This document shows, piece after piece, positions 1-6,834 of a DNA stretch of 26,161 nucleotides. The stretch spans positions 1 through 26,161 of the forward strand of contig JAKACR010000009.1 in assembly GCA_021821225.1 (NCBI GenBank), given 5' to 3'. This DNA comes from Bacillota bacterium (GTDB taxonomy: Bacteria > Bacillota > Bacilli > Alicyclobacillales > SLC66). Position 1 is the stretch's first letter, and each line of letters begins with the position of its first letter. Both the position numbers and the translations under genes were made by a program. The notes under the pieces were generated by a model, which saw only the letters and a list, made by a program, of their open reading frames with translations, did not search any database and was not told the DNA's origin.

Positions 1-766
1 GGCACCACGATGAATTGAAGAAGTCCTCTGTTCCCGTGCCGTGCAGGGACCCGGGCCAAGATTCGCCGTCGATCGTCCACATGTCGTCGCCCTCGCCGTA
101 CCACATGGGGCCTGGGTTGTCGACATAGTAATGAATCCCCGCGAAATGGCCGCGCCCCTCGATCTCGGCGAACAGGTGGTTGTGTTCATCGCTGCGGTTC
201 TTCGGTGTCGGCCCGAGCACCGACCATTCGTTCTCCGCGCCTCCCTGTGGGACCGTGATCTGGCGGTTCCACCAGGCGTGGAAGCGTCCTTGGCGCTCGT
301 CGATCTGCGGGTGGATCTCGTAGTCGACGTAGTAATAGAGGCTGACGATCGGCAGATCGGACTGGTTTTCCAGGGTGATTCGGGCGCCGTCCCCGAACGG
401 CATGGGCCAATAACTGTTTAGCGCCCTGCCGTGTTCTGGAGCGGCTGCCATGGGCAGCGACAGGAAGGGATATGCTTCGCCCCAGCCTTGCCCGAAGAAG
501 TCGCCGAGCGGGCATTCCACGCTGGAATGTTCTTCACCGTCCCAGTACATCCGCAACACAGCGTTGCGACGGATCATAGGGTCGTCGCAGCGCAACGTGA
601 GCCAAATGTGCTTGACCATCCCGGATTCAGGGATGTCTGCGAGTGTAACCGTTTCCCCGGAAGGTGCGACGACATAGTCGGCATTGCCTCCCGTTTGGTC
701 ATAACTCGACACGCGCTTGTTTCGCAAGTCCTGAATCTGTACGATACTGCTCAGGAAATCGAACAA
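1..766 (-). CDS. GH172 / DUF2961 family protein, 3' end outside the window
   Basis: Reading the minus strand from 766 gives about 255 residues without a stop, running off the window. Family features are KRVSSYDQTGGNADYVV near residue 20, a KHIWLTLRCDDP strand, SLYYYVDYEIH, and GTGTEDFFNSSW near the visible end. This pattern is typical of DUF2961, now glycoside hydrolase family 172, whose characterised members act on fructofuranosides or arabinofuranosides; the substrate here cannot be told. The start is a TTG at 764-766, preceded by two in-frame stops and by GGTGAT five bases upstream, which can pair with the 16S rRNA end. No signal peptide is visible, so it is probably cytoplasmic. The opposite-strand ORFs here are shadows. 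Confidence 0.85.
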   Translation of the reverse strand, partial: MFDFLSSIVQIQDLRNKRVSSYDQTGGNADYVVAPSGETVTLADIPESGMVKHIWLTLRCDDPMIRRNAVLRMYWDGEEHSSVECPLGDFFGQGWGEAYPFLSLPMAAAPEHGRALNSYWPMPFGDGARITLENQSDLPIVSLYYYVDYEIHPQIDERQGRFHAWWNRQITVPQGGAENEWSVLGPTPKNRSDEHNHLFAEIEGRGHFAGIHYYVDNPGPMWYGEGDDMWTIDGESWPGSLHGTGTEDFFNSSWC

Positions 767-833
767 TTGTCATCACCCGTCCACTCTGATTCGGAGTCCC
801 GCATGTTAGGTGCATCCGGGATCAGCACGTATT

Positions 834-865
834 TCCAAGGGGATTTTATCACATGTTCCCTTGGA
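834..865. repeat. Inverted repeat upstream of the GH172 gene
   Basis: TCCAAGGG (834-841) and CCCTTGGA (858-865) form a perfect 8-bp inverted repeat with a 16-base spacer. It lies between the YolD-like gene and the GH172 start, just before the YolD-like stop codon region. On the minus strand the spacer contains TGTGATAAAAT, which resembles an extended -10. It could therefore be an operator over the GH172 promoter. There is no T-run, so a classic terminator is unlikely. Confidence 0.35.
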
Positions 866-868
866 TGG

Positions 869-1246
869 TTAGCCTTTCTCCGCCTTTTCCACGCTCATCA
901 GCCCGATCACAGGGATCTTGCGGAGTCGCCCCTCCACGAGCAAACCAACGGACTGTTCCCGGGAATCCAAACCTTGCGCGGTTCCTGTCCAGACTTGCGC
1001 GCGCCCGTTTTTTTGCATGACACTGCGGATGCGCACCGCAAATCCTTCCTCATTCGCCGCCGCCAATAATTCCCCCGCTTCTTGCAGTACGAATTCGTCC
1101 AAGAACGGATGCGCGGCCTCGTCCGGTTCACCGTTTTGTCCACCGTCTTTTGTCCCAGTCTCCCTCTCCATCATCATCGCCCGGTGTTCTGGCAAGATGA
1201 TCCGCATTGCTGCGAAAACATTCTCCCCCCGCTGGATTTGCGTCAT
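869..1246 (-). CDS. YolD-like family protein
   Basis: A 125-residue soluble protein. Near the N-terminus it has RGENVFAAMRIILPEHRAMM, matching the RG..W...R.iLPEH opening of YolD-like proteins (PF08863). A variable acidic segment follows, and the C-terminal half has strands ending in PVIGLMSVEKAEKG, where the family typically has an 'I..I.SVE' element. YolD-like proteins often sit beside Y-family (UvrX/DinB-type) polymerases in Bacillus; their role is unclear and no polymerase is seen here. The ATG at 1244-1246 was chosen because GGAGG lies about nine bases upstream; the longer frame to 1411 would run into vapC and has no ribosome site. Assignment is from pattern only. Confidence 0.6.
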   Translation of the reverse strand: MTQIQRGENVFAAMRIILPEHRAMMMERETGTKDGGQNGEPDEAAHPFLDEFVLQEAGELLAAANEEGFAVRIRSVMQKNGRAQVWTGTAQGLDSREQSVGLLVEGRLRKIPVIGLMSVEKAEKG

Positions 1247-1343
1247 GCCCAATGCCCTCCGATTTTCCGGCTGCGATCCAACAGTTGCCCGGCCTGCGTG
1301 AGGCTGGATGCGCGAAAGATGGCTGTCCCACCCGATGTGTTTT

Positions 1344-1736
1344 CTACCAAATGAGGGTAATATGGAACTGACGCAAGAGGGAATCCTTTGAAATGAGGGG
1401 AAGCCCCTCAACTAGCGACTGGGCCGCCAGCACCCGATCGAACGGGTCACGGTGCTCTGTGTCAAAGGAGCCTGCCCTAATGGCGTGTTCGGAGTTCATG
1501 GCCAGTTCCACCGCCCGCAGAACACGCAAGTGTCGATGGTAGCCGTCGATCACCGAGCGTGCTTCCGGAAGCCGTCCCAATTGATATTTGATCGCGATTT
1601 CCCAGGCTGTAGCACTGGACACGACTACGGTGTTTTGAGGATCCTCAATGACCTCGACTGCGATCGGTGACAGTTTCCCGGGTTCGACCAGCGCCCACAG
1701 GAGTGCATGGGTGTCCAGCAACACACTTATTGCCAC
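1344..1736 (-). CDS. vapC: PIN-domain toxin, VapC-type ribonuclease
   Basis: A 130-residue PIN-domain protein, the toxin of a type II toxin-antitoxin pair. VapC toxins are Mg-dependent RNases that cut tRNA or rRNA. Acidic catalytic candidates are D8 in LLDTHALLWA, E46 in SATAWEIAIK, D97/D100 in HRDPFDR and D118 in LISKD. The LLLDTHALLWA opening and the terminal ...ITLIW fit the Sll0205-like PIN subgroup. The start is GTG (1734-1736), overlapping the antitoxin's 3' end by 10 bases, which implies translational coupling. All expected acidic residues are present, so the toxin looks intact. Confidence 0.88.
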   Translation of the reverse strand: MAISVLLDTHALLWALVEPGKLSPIAVEVIEDPQNTVVVSSATAWEIAIKYQLGRLPEARSVIDGYHRHLRVLRAVELAMNSEHAIRAGSFDTEHRDPFDRVLAAQSLVEGLPLISKDSLLRQFHITLIW

Positions 1737-1951
1737 CGATCCAGCTCCTCCTGGGGAAGAGGATCAAAAAACGTTTCGGAAATCTTGCCGGGGACAAAAC
1801 CCAAAGGACGCTTGTCGGCCTGTTCGATGGGCACCAGTTTCGCATAGGGCCGGCCATCTTTCGCCAAAATGATTTCTTCCCCCCCGCGCACCTGATCGAG
1901 GATTTTGGAGAGATGCGTTTTGGCTTCGTGAACATTAATGATGCGTGTCAC
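1727..1951 (-). CDS. Phd/YefM-type antitoxin
   Basis: A 74-residue antitoxin. The N-terminal MTRIINVHEAKTHLSKILDQ and GEEIILAKDGRPYAKLVP are the standard Phd/YefM DNA-binding fold; the C-terminal tail (PGKISETFFDPLPQEEL) is the toxin-binding segment seen in antitoxins paired with PIN toxins. It starts at GTG (1949-1951), with GGAGG seven bases upstream, and its stop overlaps the toxin start. Antitoxins of this type repress their own operon with the toxin as co-repressor; the perfect inverted repeat at 1964-1992 is the obvious site. Confidence 0.9.
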   Translation of the reverse strand: MTRIINVHEAKTHLSKILDQVRGGEEIILAKDGRPYAKLVPIEQADKRPLGFVPGKISETFFDPLPQEELDRWQ

Positions 1952-1963
1952 AGGAACGCCTCC

Positions 1964-1992
1964 GTAAACTAAGTCTTATTAGCTTAGTTTAC
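1964..1992. promoter_or_regulatory. Toxin-antitoxin operator, perfect inverted repeat
   Basis: GTAAACTAAG (1964-1973) and CTTAGTTTAC (1983-1992) form a perfect 10-bp inverted repeat separated by 9 bases. It begins 12 bases upstream of the antitoxin start and covers the predicted -10 element, as expected for an autoregulatory operator of a Phd-type antitoxin. Confidence 0.7.
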
Positions 1993-2014
1993 ATGCTGTC
2001 TGTCGTTTTGGCAA
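1986..2014 (-). promoter_or_regulatory. Sigma-A-type promoter of the toxin-antitoxin operon
   Basis: On the minus strand, TTGCCA (2009-2014) is separated by 17 bases from TAAACT (1986-1991). The -35 matches the consensus at 5 of 6 positions and the -10 at 4 of 6. The -10 lies inside one arm of the inverted repeat, so a bound repressor would block it. Confidence 0.55.
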
Positions 2015-2388
2015 TCATTGTAGGGATCTTCTTGACTTGGTAGGGGACATGCCGCATACGAGTCAAATGAACCGCAATTTGAGGAGCCAATCAGCGTGAG
2101 TTACTCTGCGCCTGGGGCCATGGTTGAACCAAATTGTCACTGCCAACCCGAACTGCAAAAGAACTGTGTTCGTTTTTTGCTTGACTGATGGTGCAAAATT
2201 GGTGCAAAAAATCTGCAGAAGAGATCCGAAAACGTGATAGCAGGAACGTAGCAAGCACGGAAAATCCTTATTTCATAAGGCTTTTCACGACTGCGTTAGA
2301 AGGCGAAATACGGAGGGATGCCACCGCAGACGGCGCATGTGGAGTGCTGTGTGTCGGTTCGTCAGAAACTCCTGACTTGGCGATAAAG
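2015..2388. other. Non-coding stretch with small repeats
   Basis: No convincing gene is seen. It holds an 11-bp tandem direct repeat, TGGTGCAAAAT/TGGTGCAAAAA (2189-2210), and a short perfect hairpin CCTTAT-ttc-ATAAGG (2266-2280) followed by CTTTT. The AT-rich part around 2150-2280 looks unlike the GC-rich neighbouring genes and could be a scar of a lost mobile element. Short open frames here have no ribosome site or family resemblance. Confidence 0.4.
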
Positions 2389-2417
2389 TTTACCAACCTC
2401 CTGATATGGGATAAAAT
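2389..2417 (+). promoter_or_regulatory. Sigma-A-type promoter of the cysteine desulfurase gene
   Basis: TTTACC (2389-2394), a 17-base spacer, and TAAAAT (2412-2417). The -10 matches TATAAT at 5 of 6 positions, the -35 matches TTGACA at 4 of 6. It lies about 40 bases upstream of the chosen start codon. Confidence 0.45.
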
Positions 2418-2454
2418 CCACTGAACAGCGGTGTTGGGGTGGAGGGGAAATTTC

Positions 2455-3591
2455 GTGCGACGGATCTATCTTGATTATAATGCCAGTACGCCGATCGCTC
2501 TTGAGGTGTGCGCGGCCATGCCCCCTTTTTTGACGCGGGATTACGGGAATCCTTCAAGCGGGCATTGGGCGGGGGAACCTGCCAGACAGGCGGTTGAAGC
2601 GGCAAGGCGGCAGGTCGCGACCTTATTGCGCTGTAAAAATGACGAGATCATTTTCACCAGCGGCGGCACGGAAGCCAACAATCACGCTTTAAAAGGCGTT
2701 TTCTTTGCGCTGGGGCAAAAGGGCAACCACATCATCACCACACAGGTTGAACACCCTGCCATTGTGAATCCGTGCCGCTTTCTGGAGGGACTCGGGGCGG
2801 AGATCACGTATGTGAAGGTCGATCGCCACGGCCGGGTGGACGCAAAAGACATTGAGAGCGCTATCACGGACCGGACCATCCTGATTTCGGTCATGCACGC
2901 CAACAATGAAGTCGGCACGATTCAACCGCTTGCAGAAATCTCTAAGATAGCGAGGAAGCGCGGTGTTTTGTTCCATACGGACGCGGCGCAGTCGATTGGC
3001 AAGATTCCTGTGGCGGTCGATGAATTGGGTGTGGATCTGCTGTCCGTCGCCGGGCATAAATTGTACGCCCCGAAAGGGATCGGCGCGCTCTATATCCGAA
3101 ACGGAACGCCACTTGAACCTTTGGTTCACGGCGCGGGGCATGAGGGCGGACGGCGCGCAGGAACGGAAAATGTCATCCAGGCTGTCGCCCTCGGGAAAGC
3201 CTGTGAACTGGCGGCGCTTCATATGGCCGATCCGGCGCTCAAGAGCGTGCGCGACAATTTTTGGAATGATTTGCAACGCGGTTTCGGGGACGGTGTGGTA
3301 TTGAATGGCCATCCCCAGGAGCGCCTGCCCAACACATTGAATGTCAGTTTTGTGGGAAGAGTCGGGCAGGATATCTTGGATCGACTGCCAGAGGTGGCGG
3401 CTTCCACAGGCTCCGCGTGCCATTCCGGCACGATTCAGCTTTCGCCTGTGTTGAAGGCGATGCAGGTGGATGAGACAGTCGGCATGGGAGCTGTCCGGTT
3501 CAGTCTTGGCAGGTACACGGGCAAAGCGGAACTGGATTGTGTTGTACAATGGTTAAAAGAGAGAGTACAACCTCTAAAAGAGCGGGTGTGA
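2455..3591 (+). CDS. Cysteine desulfurase (NifS/IscS-like)
   Basis: A 378-residue PLP enzyme of the class V aminotransferase fold. It removes sulfur from cysteine, giving alanine and a protein persulfide for Fe-S clusters or tRNA thiolation. Seen in order: YLDYNASTP at the N-terminus, TSGGTEANNHA (PLP phosphate region), H100 in VEHPAI, D176 in HTDAAQS, K202 in SVAGHKLYAPKG (Schiff-base lysine), RRAGTEN, and C322 in STGSACHSG (persulfide cysteine). GTG 2455 was preferred over the upstream GTG at 2431 because GGAGGGG lies seven bases before it. No iscU, mnmA or nifU neighbour is present, so its sulfur acceptor cannot be inferred. The last residues contain a small duplication (LKERVQPLKERV). Confidence 0.92.
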   Translation: MRRIYLDYNASTPIALEVCAAMPPFLTRDYGNPSSGHWAGEPARQAVEAARRQVATLLRCKNDEIIFTSGGTEANNHALKGVFFALGQKGNHIITTQVEHPAIVNPCRFLEGLGAEITYVKVDRHGRVDAKDIESAITDRTILISVMHANNEVGTIQPLAEISKIARKRGVLFHTDAAQSIGKIPVAVDELGVDLLSVAGHKLYAPKGIGALYIRNGTPLEPLVHGAGHEGGRRAGTENVIQAVALGKACELAALHMADPALKSVRDNFWNDLQRGFGDGVVLNGHPQERLPNTLNVSFVGRVGQDILDRLPEVAASTGSACHSGTIQLSPVLKAMQVDETVGMGAVRFSLGRYTGKAELDCVVQWLKERVQPLKERV

Positions 3592-3607
3592 GGATTTCCG
3601 GGATGCG

Positions 3608-4362
3608 GTGGTCCCGCTGTCCCCGGAGGAAGTGAGCGATTTGTACCTTTTGGACAGGGGACGGACGCAATGGATCAATATCCTTGCGACGATTGCTCTG
3701 GACCCGGTCGGCGGCGCCTCGCTGCTTTGGCCTCTGATCGGCTTTTGGGCGGTGATGGACGGCAAGTACGGGCGTCTGTCCGTCGTTTTGGCATCTATCA
3801 CCATCGGCATCGCCCTTCTTCTCGTGTACACATATCAAACTTCTTTTCCCTTTGGCGATCTGCTGTTTCTGACCGGGATGTACGCGGGAATACGGAGCCG
3901 CAGAATCTGGCGGGATGCCTATCGGCTGAACCGCTTTTTTTGCGCACCACGCCGCTGTCGTCCGTGACGTACGCCGTCGGCAAGGCGCTCACGCAACTGA
4001 CCCTCACGCTTGCCGTCATCCTGACGGTGTTTCTGGTCGGACATTTCTCCCAGGGCGTGACGTTGCCATGGACGACGTGGACGGCCGTGGGAGCCTGGTT
4101 GTGGCTCGCCTCCATGCCGCTCGCCATCCTCGGCATCCTCATCGGGATGACCGGAAGTTCGGCGCAGGTGCTCGGGTCGCTGACCTATCTCGTGCTCGCG
4201 GTCCTGAGCGGGGCCTGTTCGGAAAGTTTACCGGGACGCTGCAGAATATCGCCCAGTGACTGCCGACGCACTATTTTGTCCAGCCTGGGTGGGATCTGCT
4301 CCAAGGGCGGACGCCCGCCGCGACGGACGTGGAGGCCCTGGTCGGTTATACGACGGGAATGA
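3608..4362 (+). pseudogene. ABC-2-type transporter permease, decayed
   Basis: A multi-pass membrane protein read in three successive frames. Frame one (from GTG 3608) gives hydrophobic segments ending in IWRDAYRLNRFF. At a run of seven T (3935-3941) the reading must gain one base to continue as LRTTPLSSVTYAVGKALTQL, followed by membrane segments and GILIGMTGSSAQ...LAVLSGA, typical of ABC-2 permeases. A second one-base loss near 4237 shifts to TLQNIAQ, then a TGA (4257-4259) stands where Trp is expected before LPTHYFVQPGWDLLQG. The frame ends abruptly near 4362 at the IS200/IS605-like element. No ATPase partner is nearby. The frameshifts could partly be sequencing errors, but with the nonsense codon and truncation a pseudogene is likely. 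The first ~110 residues are less clearly permease-like. Confidence 0.7.
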
Positions 4363-4364
4363 AC

Positions 4365-5588
4365 CTCCCTCCGCCTGGCGCTTCGCGCTGTAGTGGGGGT
4401 TTCCGGCATCGCTGCCGGAGTTTCCTGGCTCATCGACTTGTGCGCCACACAGGGATCATCTGCATCGCGTCTTATGTTTGTCTCCTCAGGCTTTTGTGCG
4501 GATTGCACGGGTTCGGACCGTTCCGGCCCTACCGTCTTTCGCATACGAACGGTCTTCTTTGCTTTTGTCAGCGGAACGCCTGACAGGATCTTGGTTACAC
4601 CTCGACTCTCGTCTAGCTTTGCCTTTGGACGGCGGGTCATGTGTTGGATTTTGAGGTCTTCGAAGGCGTATAGGGTGTAGCGCTCATCCGCCGCCAGCGC
4701 ATGGCTGGTCTGGTGCGCGTACTCCTTGCGCACGTTTGCCTCGTACTGCTGACAGCGGGCCGCTTTCCGGTAGGCTTTCTTCTGGTTCTTCGACCCTTTC
4801 TTTCGCCGGGCCGCGCGCCGTTGCCATGTCTTCTTTTGCCCGCGTCCCTTTTCGATTCGCTCCTTCTGTACGGGCAACAGATCGTACACCTGGCCGTCCG
4901 AGGCCACGAGAGGCTTGGCGACGCCCCGGTCCGCTCCGCAAGTGCGGGCGGTCAATGTCTCCGCAGGGAGCTGACGCAACTCCTGCGCGACCGCTTCGGT
5001 GAGGGCCTCCCTGTCCCTGCCGTTGTCGGGCGCCGTCACCGTGTCGTCTTTGGCGCTGAAGGACAAAAACCACTTCCCCGCATGGATGGAGATATGGATG
5101 GAAGCCGGAATATGGTGTGGTCGATGGCTGACGTAGTCCATCTCGCCGACGGAAAACTTGTCCGTGCCCACCTGCAGGTTGTACCGCAGGATTTCGCCCG
5201 TTTCCCTGTCTACCTGCGGTGCGAAGGAAAACAGTTCCGACGTGAGCCAAACCGATTGCTCACCGCTTCTCTTCTGAAATTTCGGGCGTCCACCGAGCCC
5301 CTGAAAGTGGCGGGTGTAGGCTTGTTTCCACAGCACCGCGCCGTTGTGCAAGACCTGGGAAGGGACTTCGTTTAGAAAAGACGTCCGTTCGGTTTTAAAA
5401 TGGCTGTATGCCTGATCAATCGGAACGGGTTCTCCGACCACGGCAAGGAACTGCCATTTGAAGGCGCGAAAATAGCGGTCTTCCGACACTTTGGCGTTAT
5501 AGATCAGGCGCTGGCATCCGATCCAACGCAAGAGGGTTTGTTCCTGTTCTTTTGTCGGGTAGAGGCGAAACTGGTAGCCGTCCATCAT
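4365..5588 (-). pseudogene. tnpB: IS605-type TnpB, internally deleted
   Basis: TnpB proteins are RNA-guided RuvC-like nucleases of IS200/IS605 elements. From ATG 5588 the N-terminal part is well preserved (GYQFRLYPTKEQEQ, LGGRPKFQ). The first RuvC aspartate is in CGADRGVAKPL (about residue 220) and the second acidic residue in YAFEDLKIQHM (about 310). Shortly after, near 4610, the sequence jumps to an unrelated-looking tail (KTVGPERSEPVQSAQKPEE...). The region that should hold the CxxC...CxxC zinc finger and the third RuvC aspartate (roughly 100 residues) is absent. The frame has no native stop and continues into antisense permease sequence to 4185. It should lack nuclease activity. Confidence 0.8.
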
Positions 5589-5611
5589 GATTCTATGATA
5601 CACTCCCCACC

Positions 5612-5990
5612 ATGAGTGGACAAGATTTCCATTCTTCGTCGCATGCGGTGGTTATGCTTCGCCTCCCTGTCGTGCTTGTGACCAAGTATCGGCGCAAAGT
5701 CATCACGCCCCTGATGTTGGCGGATCTTCGCGAGGTTTTCGCAGAGATTTTGGCGGGCTGGCGCTGCTCACTCTTGGAGTTTGGCGGCGAGGCGGATCCT
5801 GTGCATCGGCTGGTGGACATCCATCCGACCTTGCAAATCTCGGTGCTGATGAACAACCTCAAGACGGCCAGTTCCCGGCGCATGCGCGCGAAGTACGCAG
5901 ACCGTCTGCGACGATTCTACTGGAAGCCGTTCTTCTGGCATCGGGCCTATTCTGTGGGTAGTGTCGGGCATGCCGGCTTGGAGACGGTGA
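5612..5990 (+). pseudogene. tnpA: IS200/IS605 Y1 transposase TnpA, inactivated
   Basis: TnpA of this family is a single-strand DNA transposase with an HUH motif and one catalytic tyrosine. The family is clear from VTKYRRKVITP, LLEFGGEADPVHRLVDIHPT, NNLKTASSRR and YWKPFFWHRAY. Two essential features are lost: the HUH motif, normally HVH, reads PVH, and after LETVK, where the catalytic Tyr (RYV/RYI) should follow, the sequence goes to TQTNRGG with no Tyr. The open frame runs on to 6199 with non-family sequence. No ribosome site precedes ATG 5612. Catalysis is not expected. Confidence 0.75.
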
Positions 5991-6150
5991 AGACGCAGAC
6001 AAACCGCGGCGGCGGACTTTCGACCCGGATATCTCGAAATTACGGAGACAGGCTCCTAGGAAGGGGAATGCGCGGACAGTTCGTTCAATCACCACATCAT
6101 TTAGCCCGTTCGCGCGGGGCCATGCCGGAGGAACGTGATCGTCCTTCATC

Positions 6151-6177
6151 TTCACACTTTCTTCACACTTGCCGGAT
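6151..6177 (+). promoter_or_regulatory. Promoter-like block with 11-bp direct repeats (site 1)
   Basis: TTCACA (6151-6156), five bases, TTCACA (6162-6167), seven bases, then GATAAA. The same layout and nearly the same bases recur at 7960-7989. Paired TTCACA hexamers 11 bp apart are typical binding sites of OmpR/PhoB-family response regulators; the first hexamer could also act as a -35 (18-base spacer to GATAAA). It lies about 40 bases upstream of the first SHOCT gene. Confidence 0.55.
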
Positions 6178-6213
6178 AAACTGCCACCACGACAGGTGAG
6201 GGGGCGACAAGAC

Positions 6214-6417
6214 ATGGGATGCTGCGGCGGAGGCTTTTCGCGGAGAAATTTCGCTTGGCAAACGGACCAGCAAGCGATGCAGGCGCCGATGCGGCGGGAG
6301 TCTGCACAGGTTTCACCGCACGAAGTCCTGAAGATGCGCCTGGCTCGCGGAGAGATCACGATGGACGAGTATCAGCAACTCCGGAGCGTATTGCTGGATG
6401 ATGAGACCGCTTTGTAG
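6214..6417 (+). CDS. Small SHOCT-domain protein
   Basis: A 67-residue protein beginning MGCCGGGFSRRNF and ending with a SHOCT domain (LKMRLARGEITMDEYQQLRSVL), a short C-terminal helix-turn motif common in bacterial membrane or stress proteins; its function is unknown. ATG 6214 is chosen over the in-frame upstream ATG at 6169 because AGGTGAGGGGG ends nine bases before it and the upstream codons overlap the promoter-like block. The Cys-Cys pair near the N-terminus could bind metal or be acylated, but no signal peptide precedes it. It is the first gene of the redox/metal neighbourhood and shares its promoter block with the second SHOCT gene. Confidence 0.75.
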   Translation: MGCCGGGFSRRNFAWQTDQQAMQAPMRRESAQVSPHEVLKMRLARGEITMDEYQQLRSVLLDDETAL

Positions 6418-6669
6418 AGCCTGTTCAAAAAGAGGGCGGTAAGACCCGCGCGGTGCAATGGGACATGGGATAAAGTCCTCTTTGCAGGCACAATGGTTCC
6501 ACATTTAGTGTCCGAGGCTCTGATCGGACACTAAATGTACTGTAACACGCCTGCCGGAATTGGGTTTATCCCATGTCCTTGAGTGTACGTTTTTGGGTAC
6601 GCAAGGGAGCATTTCTGGCAATGGCTCCGCCAGCGCCGGGGAAGTTCTGCCCCCTTTTTGAACAACCTC
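6417..6669. mobile_element. Short non-coding element with terminal inverted repeats
   Basis: The ends, GAGCCTGTTCAAAAAGAGGG (6417-6436) and the reverse complement of 6650-6669, match at 17 of 20 positions. No transposase frame lies in the 253 bases. Such features suit a MITE or a deleted insertion sequence. It begins inside the stop context of the SHOCT gene and contains a full copy of the other repeat family (6459-6580). No target duplication was established. Confidence 0.55.
6459..6580. repeat. Palindromic repeat family, copy A (full)
   Basis: The left arm starts GGGACATGGGATAAA and ends GCAGGC (to 6489); the right arm (6549-6580) is GCCTGCC...TTTATCCCATGTCC. Between them is a perfect 15-bp stem, ACATTTAGTGTCCGA (6501-6515) and its complement (6524-6538), with an 8-base loop. 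The right arm matches 27 of 32 bases at 25738-25769 and 26 of 32 at the reverse complement of 14455-14486. Confidence 0.75.
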
Positions 6670-6834
6670 TTGCAGATGACGTCCTCTCCGCGGTCGGCCG
6701 GATTCCAGACATGAGGTAATATTCCTGGGAACGACCCCCTCTATACTTTCGCCGCGGTTCTCCTATACTCTAGTGAGACAGGCGTATCGGTGCGGTCTGC
6801 TCTGATGGCCGGTTGGACAGGGGGTGGGGCGTTC

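Larger units (their letters stand above)
4365..5990. mobile_element. Degenerate IS200/IS605-family element (approximate ends)
   Basis: Divergent tnpB (minus) and tnpA (plus), with starts about 20 bases apart, as in IS605-type elements. The right boundary is placed near 4365, where the permease frame stops abruptly; the left boundary lies beyond tnpA, near 5990 or somewhat further, and no exact end, target motif or hairpin was confirmed. Both genes carry disabling changes, so the element is probably dead unless mobilised in trans. Confidence 0.65.

Noticed and set aside
431..1069. 212-codon plus-strand frame
   Set aside because: It is antisense to the GH172 and YolD-like genes, which have clear family motifs on the minus strand.
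2188..2424. 78-codon frame in the spacer before the cysteine desulfurase
   Set aside because: No ribosome site, no family resemblance, and it runs through the predicted promoter and the hairpin at 2266-2280. A possible integrase-gene scar (GCAAAATTGGTGCAAAA) was considered but no recombinase motif is present.
3565..3580. Shared 14-mer with 23962-23980 (ACAACCTCTAAAAG)
   Set aside because: The first occurrence lies in the coding end of the cysteine desulfurase within a small local duplication; the match is too short to claim a repeat.
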